Source: Ferrimonas sediminum (lineage in GTDB: Bacteria > Pseudomonadota > Gammaproteobacteria > Enterobacterales > Shewanellaceae). Taken from it: a stretch of DNA of 64,000 bases. Shown in pieces: positions 30,391 to 39,236 of the stretch. Position numbers and translations under genes: made by a program. The notes under the pieces are model-generated. The model made no database searches and was not told the origin of the DNA. It saw only the letters and a program-made list of their open reading frames with translations. Each line of letters starts with the position of its first letter. Position 1 is the stretch's first letter. Location of the stretch: the NCBI RefSeq assembly GCF_900100175.1, contig NZ_FNEM01000004.1, forward strand, positions 186,001-250,000. The letters are read 5' to 3'.

Positions 30391-31091
30391 GTTGTCATCC
30401 GATTGAATTTTAACTTGATGTGATTGTTCCACAGATTACCCCATGGGGGCAAACCGGAAGCCGCTGAGACGGACAGTGGGTAACTTGTAAAATTATTCAC
30501 AGTTATAAACAGCCCAAACCAGTGACAGGGCCGCTCGACAAAAGTTATCAACCGCATCTGTGGATAAAGCTGTTTGTAAATCGGTATGCGGTGGAGATAT
30601 CCGCCAAAGGCGCCCAATTCTTGCACCACCGAAACAATTCGAACGCCATTTAAATTCATAAAAATCAAATATATAAATCAACAGCAAAACGATCTACCGA
30701 CAAGATTGAAACGATCGCTTAAAAAATGCACGACCCCGCTATTGACGACAGTTACCCACTTATGGGTCGGCTTTCGATCCTCAAACCGGCTCTGCCTCGA
30801 CGGTTCATTTCACTGCCTGTGGATCAATCTAAGAAAGTTATCCCACCAATCTGTGCATAACTCTGTTAAGAAAAAACGAGTAACTCAGGGATAACCTGAA
30901 TAACTTGGTTCACCAACCGCCGGCAACTCCAACTATTATTTTTTATTTTCATGAACTTAGCCTCATTTAGGCCGGATTTGTGTTGGCTGTATTACCGCGA
31001 CCAAAATATCTGTACAAAAAATCGCCCCCGATAATTATCCACACCGTGAACCTCAATTGAGAGCCGCTGTCATTAAAGGTACAATCCCGCC
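30391..31091. promoter_or_regulatory. DARS2-like DnaA-box cluster between rppH and mutH
   Basis: An AT-rich 701-bp non-coding region with four exact TTATNCACA boxes: TTATTCACA (+, 30493-30501), TTATCCACA (-, 30559-30567), TTATGCACA (-, 30852-30860) and TTATCCACA (+, 31035-31043). A one-mismatch box lies at 30818-30826 (-). A degenerate TTATCAACC (+, 30545-30553) faces the 30559 box five bases away. A weak IHF-like match lies at 30663-30675. In E. coli the DnaA-reactivating sequence DARS2 lies in exactly this rppH (ygdP)-mutH gap. The same position plus the box cluster make a DARS2 equivalent likely; function is inferred. Confidence 0.65.
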
Positions 31092-31775
31092 ATGATTACC
31101 GTTCCCTTTATCCCCGAATCCGAATCCCAGCTGCTCGAGCGTGCCGAAGCCATCGCGGGCTGGTCCCTGGGTGAACTCGCCGACGCTCTGGGTGTGGCAG
31201 TTCCCGCCAACCTGCTGCATCACAAAGGCTGGGGCGGACAACTGCTTGAACGCTACCTGGGTGCCGATGCCGGTTCCAAGCCAGAACCGGACTTCTCCCG
31301 TCTGGCGATTGAGCTTAAGACCATTCCGGTGAACAGCAGTGGCAAGCCGCTGGAAACCACCTTCATCAGCGTCTGTCCGCTGACCCGGTTGCGGGGCCTA
31401 CGCTGGCAGGAGAGTCCGGTTTTCCACAAGCTGCAAGCCATTCTGTGGATACCTATCCTGGGAGAGCGGCAGATTCCGGTGGCCAACCGGTTGATCGGTA
31501 TGCCGGTGCTGTGGCGACCATCCCCTTCAGAGTGGCAGCTGCTGCAGCAAGACTGGGAAGAGATCATCGAGCGGGTCGCCCTCGGCGAGGTGGAATCGAT
31601 CACCGCCCGCCACGGCGAGGTGCTGCAGCTGCGACCCAAAGCCGCCAACAGCAAGGTACTGACTCAGGCCATCGGCCCCGGCGGCACCACCATAGAAACC
31701 CTGCCCCGGGGCTTCTACCTGAAGATTCCCTTTACTCACGCACTGCTGCAACGGCACTTTTCTGCGCAGGGATGA
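31092..31775 (+). CDS. mutH: DNA mismatch repair endonuclease MutH
   Basis: A 227-residue GATC-nicking endonuclease activated by MutL. The catalytic DX(n)EXK pattern is in the segment around residues 71-80 ([15 protein letters not shown]). The N-terminus starts in the AT-rich DnaA-box region. Presence of mutH implies a Dam-directed mismatch repair system as in E. coli, Vibrio and Shewanella. Confidence 0.95.
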   Translation: MITVPFIPESESQLLERAEAIAGWSLGELADALGVAVPANLLHHKGWGGQLLERYLGADAGSKPEPDFSRLAIELKTIPVNSSGKPLETTFISVCPLTRLRGLRWQESPVFHKLQAILWIPILGERQIPVANRLIGMPVLWRPSPSEWQLLQQDWEEIIERVALGEVESITARHGEVLQLRPKAANSKVLTQAIGPGGTTIETLPRGFYLKIPFTHALLQRHFSAQG

Positions 31776-31916
31776 AAAAGCTGTGGGAAAGTTGACACAG
31801 GTTTGGGTTAAAGGGGTAAAACTTGTATAATGTCTCGTTATTACAAATATAAACAGTTTTGCTGGGAACCTTTCGGCAAGGCCGTCTCGTTTTTACACAG
31901 AGTAAATTGAGCTAGA

Positions 31917-33020
31917 GTGCAGTCGCGGCAACAACTTCAAAAACTGATCTTTGCAATCATCGCCTGGTCACTGGCGATGATGGCTTACGTCACTTTCCGC
32001 TATGCCCAGGGCGATGAACGCCCTTACTGGGCCATTACTGCGGCCGATCTGACCACACTCTCCATCTATATGGGGTTGATTTTCGGCTGCCTGCACTGGC
32101 TGTCGAACCTGATCACCGACGTCAGCGGTATCCGCCGGCTGCCCTACGCCTTCATTGTGGCCTTTAAAGGCCTGTTCCTGCTGCTCGGTGCTCTGACCCT
32201 GGCTTACATCACCAACTGGCTGAACTCCTGGGACAACTCTGAACAGTTTGCCGCCACCAGTCAGATCCTGACCGCCCATGTGCTGAATGCCCCGTCCGCC
32301 CAGACGCTGATCGCCTACCTGGTACTGGTGCGCACCGGACTGGCGTTCATCGAGCAGATGGGATTGTTAGTTGGGCCCCGGGTACTGCTGAATATCGGCA
32401 TGGGCAAATACCACAAGCCCCGTTACGAAGACCGGACCTTTCTGTTTCTCGATATGGTGGGTTCTACCGCTCACGCCGAAGCACTGGGCGACTATCGCTT
32501 TAGCCGCCTGATTCAAGATTGTTTTGACCTGCTGTCTGATGTGGTCACCAAGAATCAGGGCGAGATCTACCGCTACGTCGGCGATGCCGTGCTGATCAGC
32601 TGGCCTCAACGTCATCGATCCCGGGCCCGCCTGTGTCTGAATGTCTATTTTGACTTCGTTCAGACCCTGTATTGGAACCGGCACTATTTTCAGAAAGAGT
32701 ATGGCTTTATGCCCAGGTTCAAAGCCGCGGCCCATGGCGGGCAGGTGGTGGCGGCACTGGTCGGGGTGTACAAACAGGAGATCAGTTTCTTCTCCGATGT
32801 CATCAACACCCTGGCACGGTTGCAGGACCAGTGCGGCCCCCTGGGCTGCCAGATGCTGATCTCCGATCAAGTCAAGGATTCTCTCGATGACGAGCACAGC
32901 TATGAATTGCTGTCGCTGGGTCCGATTCGGCTCAAAGGCAAACAGCATGAAGTAGAGGTGTTCTCTGTGACCCGAACCTACACCAGCGACGACTCAGACT
33001 GCCCCTCCGAGCAATTCTGA
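31917..33020 (+). CDS. Membrane-anchored class III adenylate/guanylate cyclase
   Basis: A 367-residue protein with about four N-terminal membrane helices (residues 1-165) and a class III cyclase domain (about 175-355). Metal-binding aspartates are in TFLFLDMVGST and YRYVGDAVLISW; the Asn/Arg transition-state pair is in SDVINTLARLQ. All residues needed for activity appear present. Cyclic AMP or GMP product cannot be told apart reliably. The start is GTG 31917. It lies 141 bases after mutH and is followed by a terminator, so it is probably monocistronic. Confidence 0.82.
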   Translation: MQSRQQLQKLIFAIIAWSLAMMAYVTFRYAQGDERPYWAITAADLTTLSIYMGLIFGCLHWLSNLITDVSGIRRLPYAFIVAFKGLFLLLGALTLAYITNWLNSWDNSEQFAATSQILTAHVLNAPSAQTLIAYLVLVRTGLAFIEQMGLLVGPRVLLNIGMGKYHKPRYEDRTFLFLDMVGSTAHAEALGDYRFSRLIQDCFDLLSDVVTKNQGEIYRYVGDAVLISWPQRHRSRARLCLNVYFDFVQTLYWNRHYFQKEYGFMPRFKAAAHGGQVVAALVGVYKQEISFFSDVINTLARLQDQCGPLGCQMLISDQVKDSLDDEHSYELLSLGPIRLKGKQHEVEVFSVTRTYTSDDSDCPSEQF

Positions 33021-33028
33021 GCCACCGG

Positions 33029-33053
33029 AAAGGCGCCCGCCGGGCGCCCTTTC
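33029..33053. terminator. Bidirectional terminator cyclase / oxyR
   Basis: AAAGGCGCCC (33029-33038) pairs with GGGCGCCCTTT (33042-33052) with one bulge; lies between the convergent cyclase and oxyR genes. Confidence 0.7.
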
Positions 33054-33059
33054 AGAGAG

Positions 33060-33965
33060 TTACTCGCCCTTACTTGGCAATAGGTCCCCAATCATCTCTC
33101 CCAGGGTACGGAAGGTTTTCAGGCGGCTGGTGGTCTGACGCCACACCAGCCCGATCTCCCGAAACGCCTGTTGATCCTCCAGTTCGTAGGTGGCCAACTC
33201 GGTCCCCTTAAGAATCCCGGAATCGATGGCCATCTGCGGCAGGAAGGTACTGCCCAGGCCGGAGTCCACCATCTGCACCAGGGTGTGCAGGCTGGTAGCG
33301 GCAAACGGATTGATCTTTTCCCGGTTCTGCAGGTTACAGGCGCTGATAGCGTGACCGGTAATGCAGTGTTCACGCTGCAGCAGGAAGATGCTTTCATCGG
33401 GCCAGTCTTCGTATTCCAGCTTGACTTGGTCGGCTGCGTCTTTGTGAATCACCACCTGGAAAGGATCGATGCCCACCGCCATGGTATGGAAGCCGGAGGT
33501 GTCCACCGGCAGTGCCAGCAACAGCAGGTCCAACTCCCCATTGCCCAGCATCGACAACAGGTTTTCCGTGGTGTCTTCCCGCAACAACAGCGTCAGATCC
33601 GGGTATCGCTGCTGCGACTCCTTGACCACCCGGTTAAGCAGAAACGGGGCAATGGTGGGAATGCAGCCTAACCTCAGGGTACCGCTCATCGCCTCACCGG
33701 CACTCTGGGCCAGATCCGTCAACTCCTGCACCTGAGCCAGCAACTCCCGGGCACGGCCCACCACCTCTTCACCGGTGGCCGTAAACAGGAAGGATTTATG
33801 ATCCCGCTCAATCAGCTGGCATCCCATCTGCTCCTCCAGATTCTGGATGCCGCTGCTCAGGGTTGACTGACTGACATGGCACGCCTTGGCGGCACGATTA
33901 AAGTTCTGGGCCTTGTGAAGGTGAACCAGATAATATAGGTTTTTAAGACTAGGCAGTCTGCGCAT
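33060..33965 (-). CDS. oxyR: Hydrogen-peroxide regulator OxyR
   Basis: A 301-residue LysR regulator. The N-terminal HTH is NFNRAAKACHVSQSTLSSGI. The sensing domain has two Cys nine residues apart in REHCITGHAISAC, aligning with the redox pair C199/C208 of E. coli OxyR (EGHCLRDQAMGFC). It is divergent from a 2-Cys peroxiredoxin gene, a frequent OxyR target. Confidence 0.9.
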   Translation of the reverse strand: MRRLPSLKNLYYLVHLHKAQNFNRAAKACHVSQSTLSSGIQNLEEQMGCQLIERDHKSFLFTATGEEVVGRARELLAQVQELTDLAQSAGEAMSGTLRLGCIPTIAPFLLNRVVKESQQRYPDLTLLLREDTTENLLSMLGNGELDLLLLALPVDTSGFHTMAVGIDPFQVVIHKDAADQVKLEYEDWPDESIFLLQREHCITGHAISACNLQNREKINPFAATSLHTLVQMVDSGLGSTFLPQMAIDSGILKGTELATYELEDQQAFREIGLVWRQTTSRLKTFRTLGEMIGDLLPSKGE

Positions 33966-33981
33966 CGTTCTCTCCGGAACA

Positions 33982-34038
33982 ATCGATTGTTTTAATCTAT
34001 TTTATTCGATTCTACGAAGGAACACACCCCCCTATAAT
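33982..34038 (+). promoter_or_regulatory. Promoter and candidate OxyR site of the peroxiredoxin gene
   Basis: A perfect -10 TATAAT (34033-34038) has a poor -35 (TTCTAC, 34010-34015), the pattern of an activated promoter. Just upstream, overlapping the -35, AT-rich elements ATCGAT (33982), ATCTAT (33995) and TTCGAT (34005) recur about every 10-13 bases, resembling the spaced half-sites of OxyR. The -10 is clear; the operator is an inference. Confidence 0.5.
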
Positions 34039-34138
34039 GTGCACAGTTTCACACGACAACCGCATTAAAAATGGGCGTGGTCGAGACACTTAGCACTGAT
34101 TGCCGTCCAATTTAACCGTTTTAAGAAGGAAAGAAACC

Positions 34139-34744
34139 ATGTCTGTATTAGTTGGCCGTCCTGCTCCTGATTTTACCGCCGCAGCCGTTCTGGGTAACGG
34201 TGAAATCGTTGAGAACTTCAACCTGAAAACCGAAATCGAAGGCTCTGCAGCCGTGGTGTTCTTCTACCCACTGGACTTCACCTTTGTGTGCCCATCCGAG
34301 CTGATCGCCTTTGACAAGCGTTTTGAAGAGTTCCAGAAGCGCGGCGTTAAGGTAATTGGTGTCTCCATCGACTCCCAGTTCAGCCACAACGCCTGGCGTA
34401 ACACCGCCATCGAAGACGGCGGCATCGGCCAGGTGAAGTACCCTCTGATTGCTGACGTCAAGCACGAAATCTGCCAGGCCTACGACGTTGAGCACCCAGA
34501 AGCCGGTGTGGCGTTCCGTGGTTCTTTCCTGATTGACACCCAGGGTGTCGTTCGCCACCAGGTGATCAACGACCTGCCTCTGGGCCGTAACATCGATGAG
34601 ATGCTGCGTATGGTTGATGCCCTGAACTTCCACGAGACTCACGGCGAAGTGTGCCCGGCTCAGTGGGAAGAAGGCAAGAAAGGCATGGACGCGTCTCCGA
34701 AAGGGGTTGCAGCCTTCCTGTCCGAGAACGCCGACGACTTGTAA
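34139..34744 (+). CDS. 2-Cys peroxiredoxin (AhpC/TSA family)
   Basis: A 201-residue thiol peroxidase that reduces H2O2 and organic peroxides. The peroxidatic Cys is in DFTFVCPSE and the resolving Cys in GEVCPAQWEEGKKGM. The sequence is of the Prx1/Tsa type, longer than E. coli AhpC. The start is ATG 34139 with AAGGA upstream; a TTG 13 codons earlier has no RBS. Its codon use looks like that of a highly expressed gene. It is divergent from oxyR and probably activated by it. Confidence 0.93.
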   Translation: MSVLVGRPAPDFTAAAVLGNGEIVENFNLKTEIEGSAAVVFFYPLDFTFVCPSELIAFDKRFEEFQKRGVKVIGVSIDSQFSHNAWRNTAIEDGGIGQVKYPLIADVKHEICQAYDVEHPEAGVAFRGSFLIDTQGVVRHQVINDLPLGRNIDEMLRMVDALNFHETHGEVCPAQWEEGKKGMDASPKGVAAFLSENADDL

Positions 34745-34786
34745 GCCGATGCCTTAGTCGCGCCTTCGAGCGTGACCTAAGACAAA

Positions 34787-34813
34787 AACGGGGCCCTCGA
34801 TGAGGGCCCCGTT
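34787..34813. terminator. Bidirectional terminator peroxiredoxin / yfbR
   Basis: A 12-bp perfect stem AACGGGGCCCTC / GAGGGCCCCGTT around a three-base loop, with A-rich sequence on the left; it lies between convergent genes. Confidence 0.8.
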
Positions 34814-34839
34814 GTCGTTTCTCTCTCAGAAAGCGATGG

Positions 34840-35457
34840 CTAGTCGGTGTCACCCACCAAGGCGGCGTCCACCAGATCGTCGATGGTCATCTGAAACGCC
34901 GGCACGCAATGCTCCATAAACCAGGAGACCTCGGGCATGACGTCGATAAAAGGGGTTAAGGCCGCCAGCACCTTACGTTCGGTGCCCTCAAACTCCATAT
35001 TGCCGGCCCTCAGCTCTGCCAGCGCCTTGGTGTAAGCGGACAGCAGATCCGCTGCCTTGACGAAACGGGCGGTCTCGGCGTCGTCTTCGTGTTCAATCAG
35101 CCCCTTGTAGGTGGACTGCAGCGGCTTGGGCAGGGTGGTCACCAGCATGTGCGAGGCGATGGCCTCCATCTCCCGACACAATGCCAGCATCCGTTTGTCG
35201 CTGTATTTGATGCCGCTGTTGACGTCCTCGGTCAGCACCTCTGCCGAATCATGAAACATCGCCACCACCGCCAGGTGGTTGGCATCCACTTTGGGTTGAT
35301 CGGTAAACACCTGGTTACGAACCTCTCCCAGAGCGTGGGCAAACATCGCCACCTGGAAGCTGTGTTCTGCCACGTTCTCCGCCCGGGTAGGGTTTGACTT
35401 GCCCCAGCGGTGAACGTTCTGCATGCGTGACATCAACGCGAAAAAGACTGGCTGCAC
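34840..35457 (-). CDS. yfbR: 5'-deoxynucleotidase YfbR
   Basis: A 205-residue HD-domain phosphohydrolase acting on deoxyribonucleoside 5'-monophosphates. Metal ligands are in ENVAEHSFQVAMFAH, MFHDSAEVLTEDV and the later KAADLLSAY. It aligns along its length with E. coli YfbR. The start is GTG 35457 with GGGAGAG six to seven bases upstream. Confidence 0.9.
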   Translation of the reverse strand: MQPVFFALMSRMQNVHRWGKSNPTRAENVAEHSFQVAMFAHALGEVRNQVFTDQPKVDANHLAVVAMFHDSAEVLTEDVNSGIKYSDKRMLALCREMEAIASHMLVTTLPKPLQSTYKGLIEHEDDAETARFVKAADLLSAYTKALAELRAGNMEFEGTERKVLAALTPFIDVMPEVSWFMEHCVPAFQMTIDDLVDAALVGDTD

Positions 35458-35534
35458 AGTGACTCTCCCTCACAAAAAAGGCAATTCTCACCCCATGCTA
35501 GGGTTGGCGCCCCCCGGGCGCAAGCTTTTCCAGA

Positions 35535-36926
35535 CTAACCGGCCTGCTGCTCACCCAGCTCATCGGCATCGTGCAGGGTAAATCGACATCGAATCTGGCT
35601 GCCCCCCAGTAACTGGCTGCGGCCAATGCTCAGTTCACCCTGGTATTTGCTGACGATAGTCCGCACGATCAATAACCCCATGCCCGCCTCGAAGCGATTG
35701 CTCTTGGCTATCGTAGCGGCATCGTTGAACTTGTCCCGATCCAACCCGGGCCCCGAGTCGGCAACGGTCAGCGACACCTTGCCCGGCCCGGCCTCACGAA
35801 CGGAAACGATGATCTCGCCGTCATCCGGGCTGGCCTTAAGGGCATTGTCGATCAGGTTATCCAGCAGCGCCTCTACCATGGTGCAAGGCAGGGCCACCAG
35901 TCCCTCCCGCGACAAGCCCCTGAGAGTCAAACTCTGCCCACGGGCCACCGCGGCCTGGTAGTGGCGGGCACAGCTGAGGGCGGCCTCTCGATACAGGTTG
36001 CTGTAGGCCACCTCCGCTTCGAAGGGACGATCAAGTTCGTTGAGGGTACTGCCGTTGGCCATCAAACGCTCGGCACGCTTGAGCTGCAACCGGGCTTTCT
36101 GGTTGCTCGGACCGGAGTCGGCCAGTTGATCCTGAATAGAGTGCAGGTACTGGATCATCCGCTGTGACAACTGGGCAATGGTGGAGTGTCGCTGCAGCTC
36201 GGCCTGCACCAACGACGTCTGGCTCTTGGTCAGCGCGGTGACCGTGGAGTGCAACTCCTTAGGCATGCTGGAGGTGGCCGGCAGAGTCATATTGGGCCAG
36301 CTCTGCAAGCGCCGGCTGAAGCGCCGCAGTGGACTCATATTGATCCCTACCACCACACTGCACATCAGGATGGTCAACGGCGTCAACAGCATCATCTGGG
36401 TACCCCAACTGGCCCACATGGCACTCTGCAACACATCCCGGCCGAGGGAGTTGGGGTAGCCAACCGTGAGATATAACTGTTGCTTGACGCTGTAGATAGT
36501 AAAGGTGCGCCACTGTTCCTGATGATAACGTTGATCGGAAAAACCGGCATTGATGTTATGGAACGCCCCGCCGTCCTCACAGGGTAGGCCGTTAACACTG
36601 ACGCACTGACCCTGTTGCCAGATCTGGTACTGAACCAGAGGGGTGTCGGCATAGTCACCGTGTTCAGACAGCAACCAGCCCTGGCGGCCGGTCAAGTCGA
36701 GCTGCACAAAGCGCTCCCGGGCCTGACGCACGGTGGCCTGAACGTCTCCGGAAGGAGTTTCGTTGATCAGCTGCAGCATGATCCTGGCTCGCTGCGCCAG
36801 GTTGCCATCGTAGACTTTCTGGTAGTAGCCCTTGGCCGTCCACAGGGCGTTAATGAACCCCAGGCCGTTGGTAACCAACAGCAATATAGCCAACCAGACA
36901 ATCAGGTTACTGCGAATTGAATTCAT
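35535..36926 (-). CDS. Sensor histidine kinase, orphan
   Basis: A 463-residue membrane sensor kinase. Helices at about residues 8-28 and 175-196 bracket a periplasmic domain of about 145 residues. The C-terminal ATPase domain has the N box EALLDNLIDNALKASPDDG, G1 VADSGPGLD and G2 EAGMGLLIV. The dimerisation region (about 215-290) lacks a clear SHELRTPL-type phospho-acceptor motif; His in ELQRHSTIAQLSQ or IQYLHSIQ could serve. No response regulator is adjacent. It is divergent from an ECF sigma operon. Partner and signal unknown. Confidence 0.75.
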   Translation of the reverse strand: MNSIRSNLIVWLAILLLVTNGLGFINALWTAKGYYQKVYDGNLAQRARIMLQLINETPSGDVQATVRQARERFVQLDLTGRQGWLLSEHGDYADTPLVQYQIWQQGQCVSVNGLPCEDGGAFHNINAGFSDQRYHQEQWRTFTIYSVKQQLYLTVGYPNSLGRDVLQSAMWASWGTQMMLLTPLTILMCSVVVGINMSPLRRFSRRLQSWPNMTLPATSSMPKELHSTVTALTKSQTSLVQAELQRHSTIAQLSQRMIQYLHSIQDQLADSGPSNQKARLQLKRAERLMANGSTLNELDRPFEAEVAYSNLYREAALSCARHYQAAVARGQSLTLRGLSREGLVALPCTMVEALLDNLIDNALKASPDDGEIIVSVREAGPGKVSLTVADSGPGLDRDKFNDAATIAKSNRFEAGMGLLIVRTIVSKYQGELSIGRSQLLGGSQIRCRFTLHDADELGEQQAG

Positions 36927-37188
36927 CCTTGGCCACTCTAGTTATCTGCCCCGATAAGGGTAAACGGTAACGCATCAACTTTCTGTTGATAGGCGGCGCA
37001 TTCTGCCAGTAATTGATGCAGAAATCGTCGAAACAGATCACAAATCACCGTTTTGTGTGAATTGGGTTCAGAAAATAGTTCTGCATGTCACTCCCCCCAA
37101 ACGGCAAAAAAAATTTGCTCCGGTTCAAACCCTTTGCCAACTTAACCCTGTCTTATTTATCAACAGTCACTCAATTCAAGGAGCGCCG

Positions 37189-37719
37189 GTGAACCAAGCA
37201 GCCCCCCCGCTTGATGCGGCCACAGATAGCCTGAACCAGGATGTCCGTCTGGCCCAGCAAGGTGACAAGCGTGCATTTGCCAGGCTGTACCGACAACTGA
37301 GCCCGCGGGTCTATGCCCTGTGTCTGAGACTCAGCGGCCGGGTAACCTGCGCCGAAGAGGCGACCCAGGAGGTGTTTATCCGCCTGTGGCAAAAACTGCC
37401 TCAGTATCGCTTTGAGGCCCGTTTCACCACCTGGTTGCACCGGCTGACGCTGAATCACACCCTCAACTACCTGAAAGCCCAGCCCCAACTCACCGAGTTG
37501 ACCCAGGCCGACCAGGAGAGCCATCAGGAGATGGAATCTCTGAATCTGGTCGATCGGTTGCTGCCCAGGCTGCCGGCCCGCGCCCGACAGGTGTTCGTAC
37601 TGCATGCCATCGAAGGCTACCGACACCATGAGGTCGCCGAACTGCTGGAGATCAAACCCGGCACCAGCAAGGCCCAATACCATCGGGCCCGCCAACTGTT
37701 ACAGGAGATGCTGTCATGA
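37189..37719 (+). CDS. ECF sigma factor
   Basis: A 176-residue sigma-70 family ECF factor. Region 2 is AFARLYRQLSPRVYALCLRL ... CAEEATQEVFIRLWQKLPQY; region 4 is VLHAIEGYRHHEVAELLEIK followed by PGTSKAQYHRARQLL. The start is GTG 37189 with AAGGAG (37178-37183) five bases upstream; the frame is open further 5' but without family match. Its ATGA overlaps the anti-sigma gene. The DUF4097 gene downstream completes the operon. Confidence 0.85.
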   Translation: MNQAAPPLDAATDSLNQDVRLAQQGDKRAFARLYRQLSPRVYALCLRLSGRVTCAEEATQEVFIRLWQKLPQYRFEARFTTWLHRLTLNHTLNYLKAQPQLTELTQADQESHQEMESLNLVDRLLPRLPARARQVFVLHAIEGYRHHEVAELLEIKPGTSKAQYHRARQLLQEMLS

Positions 37720-38231
37720 GCCACAAACTGGATGATTTGCTGGACACCCTGCAACCGGAGATCACCCCGCAGCGCGACCTCTGGGCCGGCATCGAACGGC
37801 AGCTGGACCGGGCTCCACTGGAGCCTAAACGCCCCGCACCGGTCAGCCGGCCGTGGCTGCCATGGGCCATGGCAGCCAGTCTGCTGCTCACCAGCCTCGG
37901 CAGTTTCTGGCTGGGTCAGCAGCAGGGGGGCAACCAGGATCAGCAGTTTCAGATGATGCTGCAGTTGATGGCCAACCAACATCAACAGCAACGACAGCGG
38001 CTGCAAAGCCGATTTGAACTGAGTCAGTTCGATGCCGTCAATGACACCCTGCCGGATGCCGAAAGTTCGGGCATTCAAACCCTGAGGGACGCCGCTGAAC
38101 AGCTGATCGGCGCCCTCAAACAGGACCCTTACAACCCCGATCTGCTGGAGCTGTGGCTCTGGGTACAACAGCGGGAACTGGAGCTGATGCAAAAACAACA
38201 ACAGCGCCAACAACGACTTCACCACCTTTAG
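37716..38231 (+). CDS. Putative anti-sigma factor (single-pass)
   Basis: A 171-residue protein translated from an ATG overlapping the ECF sigma stop. The cytoplasmic N-terminus (HKLDDLLDTLQPEITPQRD) is followed by one membrane helix at about residues 45-65 (PWLPWAMAASLLLTSLGSFW) and a Gln-rich, coiled-coil-like periplasmic part (HQQQRQRLQSRF, MQKQQQRQQRLH). No zinc-binding anti-sigma motif (HxxxCxxC) is present. The role is inferred from topology and coupling. Confidence 0.65.
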   Translation: MSHKLDDLLDTLQPEITPQRDLWAGIERQLDRAPLEPKRPAPVSRPWLPWAMAASLLLTSLGSFWLGQQQGGNQDQQFQMMLQLMANQHQQQRQRLQSRFELSQFDAVNDTLPDAESSGIQTLRDAAEQLIGALKQDPYNPDLLELWLWVQQRELELMQKQQQRQQRLHHL

Positions 38232-38240
38232 GAGAACGCC

Positions 38241-39188
38241 ATGAAGCACATTTTTTTGGGTGCCACCCTGCTAGCCACCTCAGTCTCCGTACTGGCGGGG
38301 GAAGCCATTGACAGCCGCATGGATGCGGACGGAATCCGCACCCTGAACCTGATCGTTCCCAGCGGCGACGTCATCCTGACCGGTGGTGACCACAACCAGA
38401 TCAGCATTCTCGGTGAACTGGACGATCAAGCCGAACGCTGGGTGTTTGAGCGTGACGGTGACACTCTGGTGGCGGAGGTCAAGATGCCACGCAACTGGCG
38501 GGGCAACAACGAGGGCAGCCGCCTGACCGTCACCCTGCCCAGCTCCATCCGCTTTAAGGGCGAAGGGGTCAGCACCGATTTTAACCTGGCCAACCTGCAG
38601 CGCGGCCTCAAGATCAACAATGTCAGCGGCGAGATCACCCTGGAACGGATCCAGGGCGAGGTGGACGTCGAGGTGGTCAGTGGTGACATCAAGGCCCACG
38701 AACTGTCCGGTGAGATTGAGCTGGAAACCGTCAGTGGCAACATCGATGCCAGCGATCATCAGGGCAGCGGCAGCTACGAGTCGGTCAGCGGCAACGTCAG
38801 CCTGAAGCGCGGCGGCCACCAGGTGGAGGTGGAAAACGTCTCCGGCGACATTCAACTGAGCCTGGACCGGGTTCGTGAGCTGGAGGTCACCAGCGTCAGT
38901 GGTGACATCGACGTCACCGTCGCTGCCCTCGATACCGGCGCCGAACTGGAGTTTGAAACCGTCAATGGCGACACCTCACTAGCACTGCCTAAAGACGCCT
39001 CGATGCGAGTGCGCCTGGAGACCGGCCCCGGAGGCGACATCAGCAACGGTCTGACCCAGCATCAGCCCAACCGAGGCAAGCACGTGGCCACGGAGAAGCT
39101 GCACTTCGACCACAATGGCGGCGACGCCAGGGTGGAGATGCAGACCGTCAATGGCAACCTGAGCCTGTCGCCGCTGTCTCTGAAGTAA
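38241..39188 (+). CDS. DUF4097-family exported beta-solenoid protein
   Basis: A 315-residue secreted protein with a signal peptide (residues 1-19, SVLA-GE). From about residue 118 to 250 it is built of short repeats around V-S-G-D/E-I (NVSGEI, VVSGDI, TVSGNI, SVSGNV, NVSGDI, SVSGDI, TVNGDT), the DUF4097 pattern that predicts a right-handed beta-helix. It lies 9 bases after the anti-sigma gene and is likely part of the same ECF operon. Function unknown. Confidence 0.75.
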   Translation: MKHIFLGATLLATSVSVLAGEAIDSRMDADGIRTLNLIVPSGDVILTGGDHNQISILGELDDQAERWVFERDGDTLVAEVKMPRNWRGNNEGSRLTVTLPSSIRFKGEGVSTDFNLANLQRGLKINNVSGEITLERIQGEVDVEVVSGDIKAHELSGEIELETVSGNIDASDHQGSGSYESVSGNVSLKRGGHQVEVENVSGDIQLSLDRVRELEVTSVSGDIDVTVAALDTGAELEFETVNGDTSLALPKDASMRVRLETGPGGDISNGLTQHQPNRGKHVATEKLHFDHNGGDARVEMQTVNGNLSLSPLSLK

Positions 39189-39204
39189 GCCACAAAAATC
39201 GGTG

Positions 39205-39236
39205 ATGGCGGCAGAATCTGGTATTCTTGCCGCCAT
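39205..39236 (+). repeat. Inverted repeat over the queG start
   Basis: ATGGCGGC-AGAAT (39205-39217) pairs with ATTCT-t-GCCGCCAT (39223-39236): 13 pairs with one bulged base around a five-base loop. It covers the likely start codon of queG at 39235 and lies 17 bases after the DUF4097 stop. There is no T run, so it is not a classical terminator. Confidence 0.6.

Noticed and set aside
30391-31091. DnaA-box region as a replication origin
   Set aside because: oriC in this group lies near mnmG or dnaA, none of which is here, and there is no clear 13-mer unwinding array. The DARS2 position explains the boxes better.
37118-37140. tRNA T-loop-like CCGGTTCAAACCC
   Set aside because: No acceptor or anticodon stem can be built around it.
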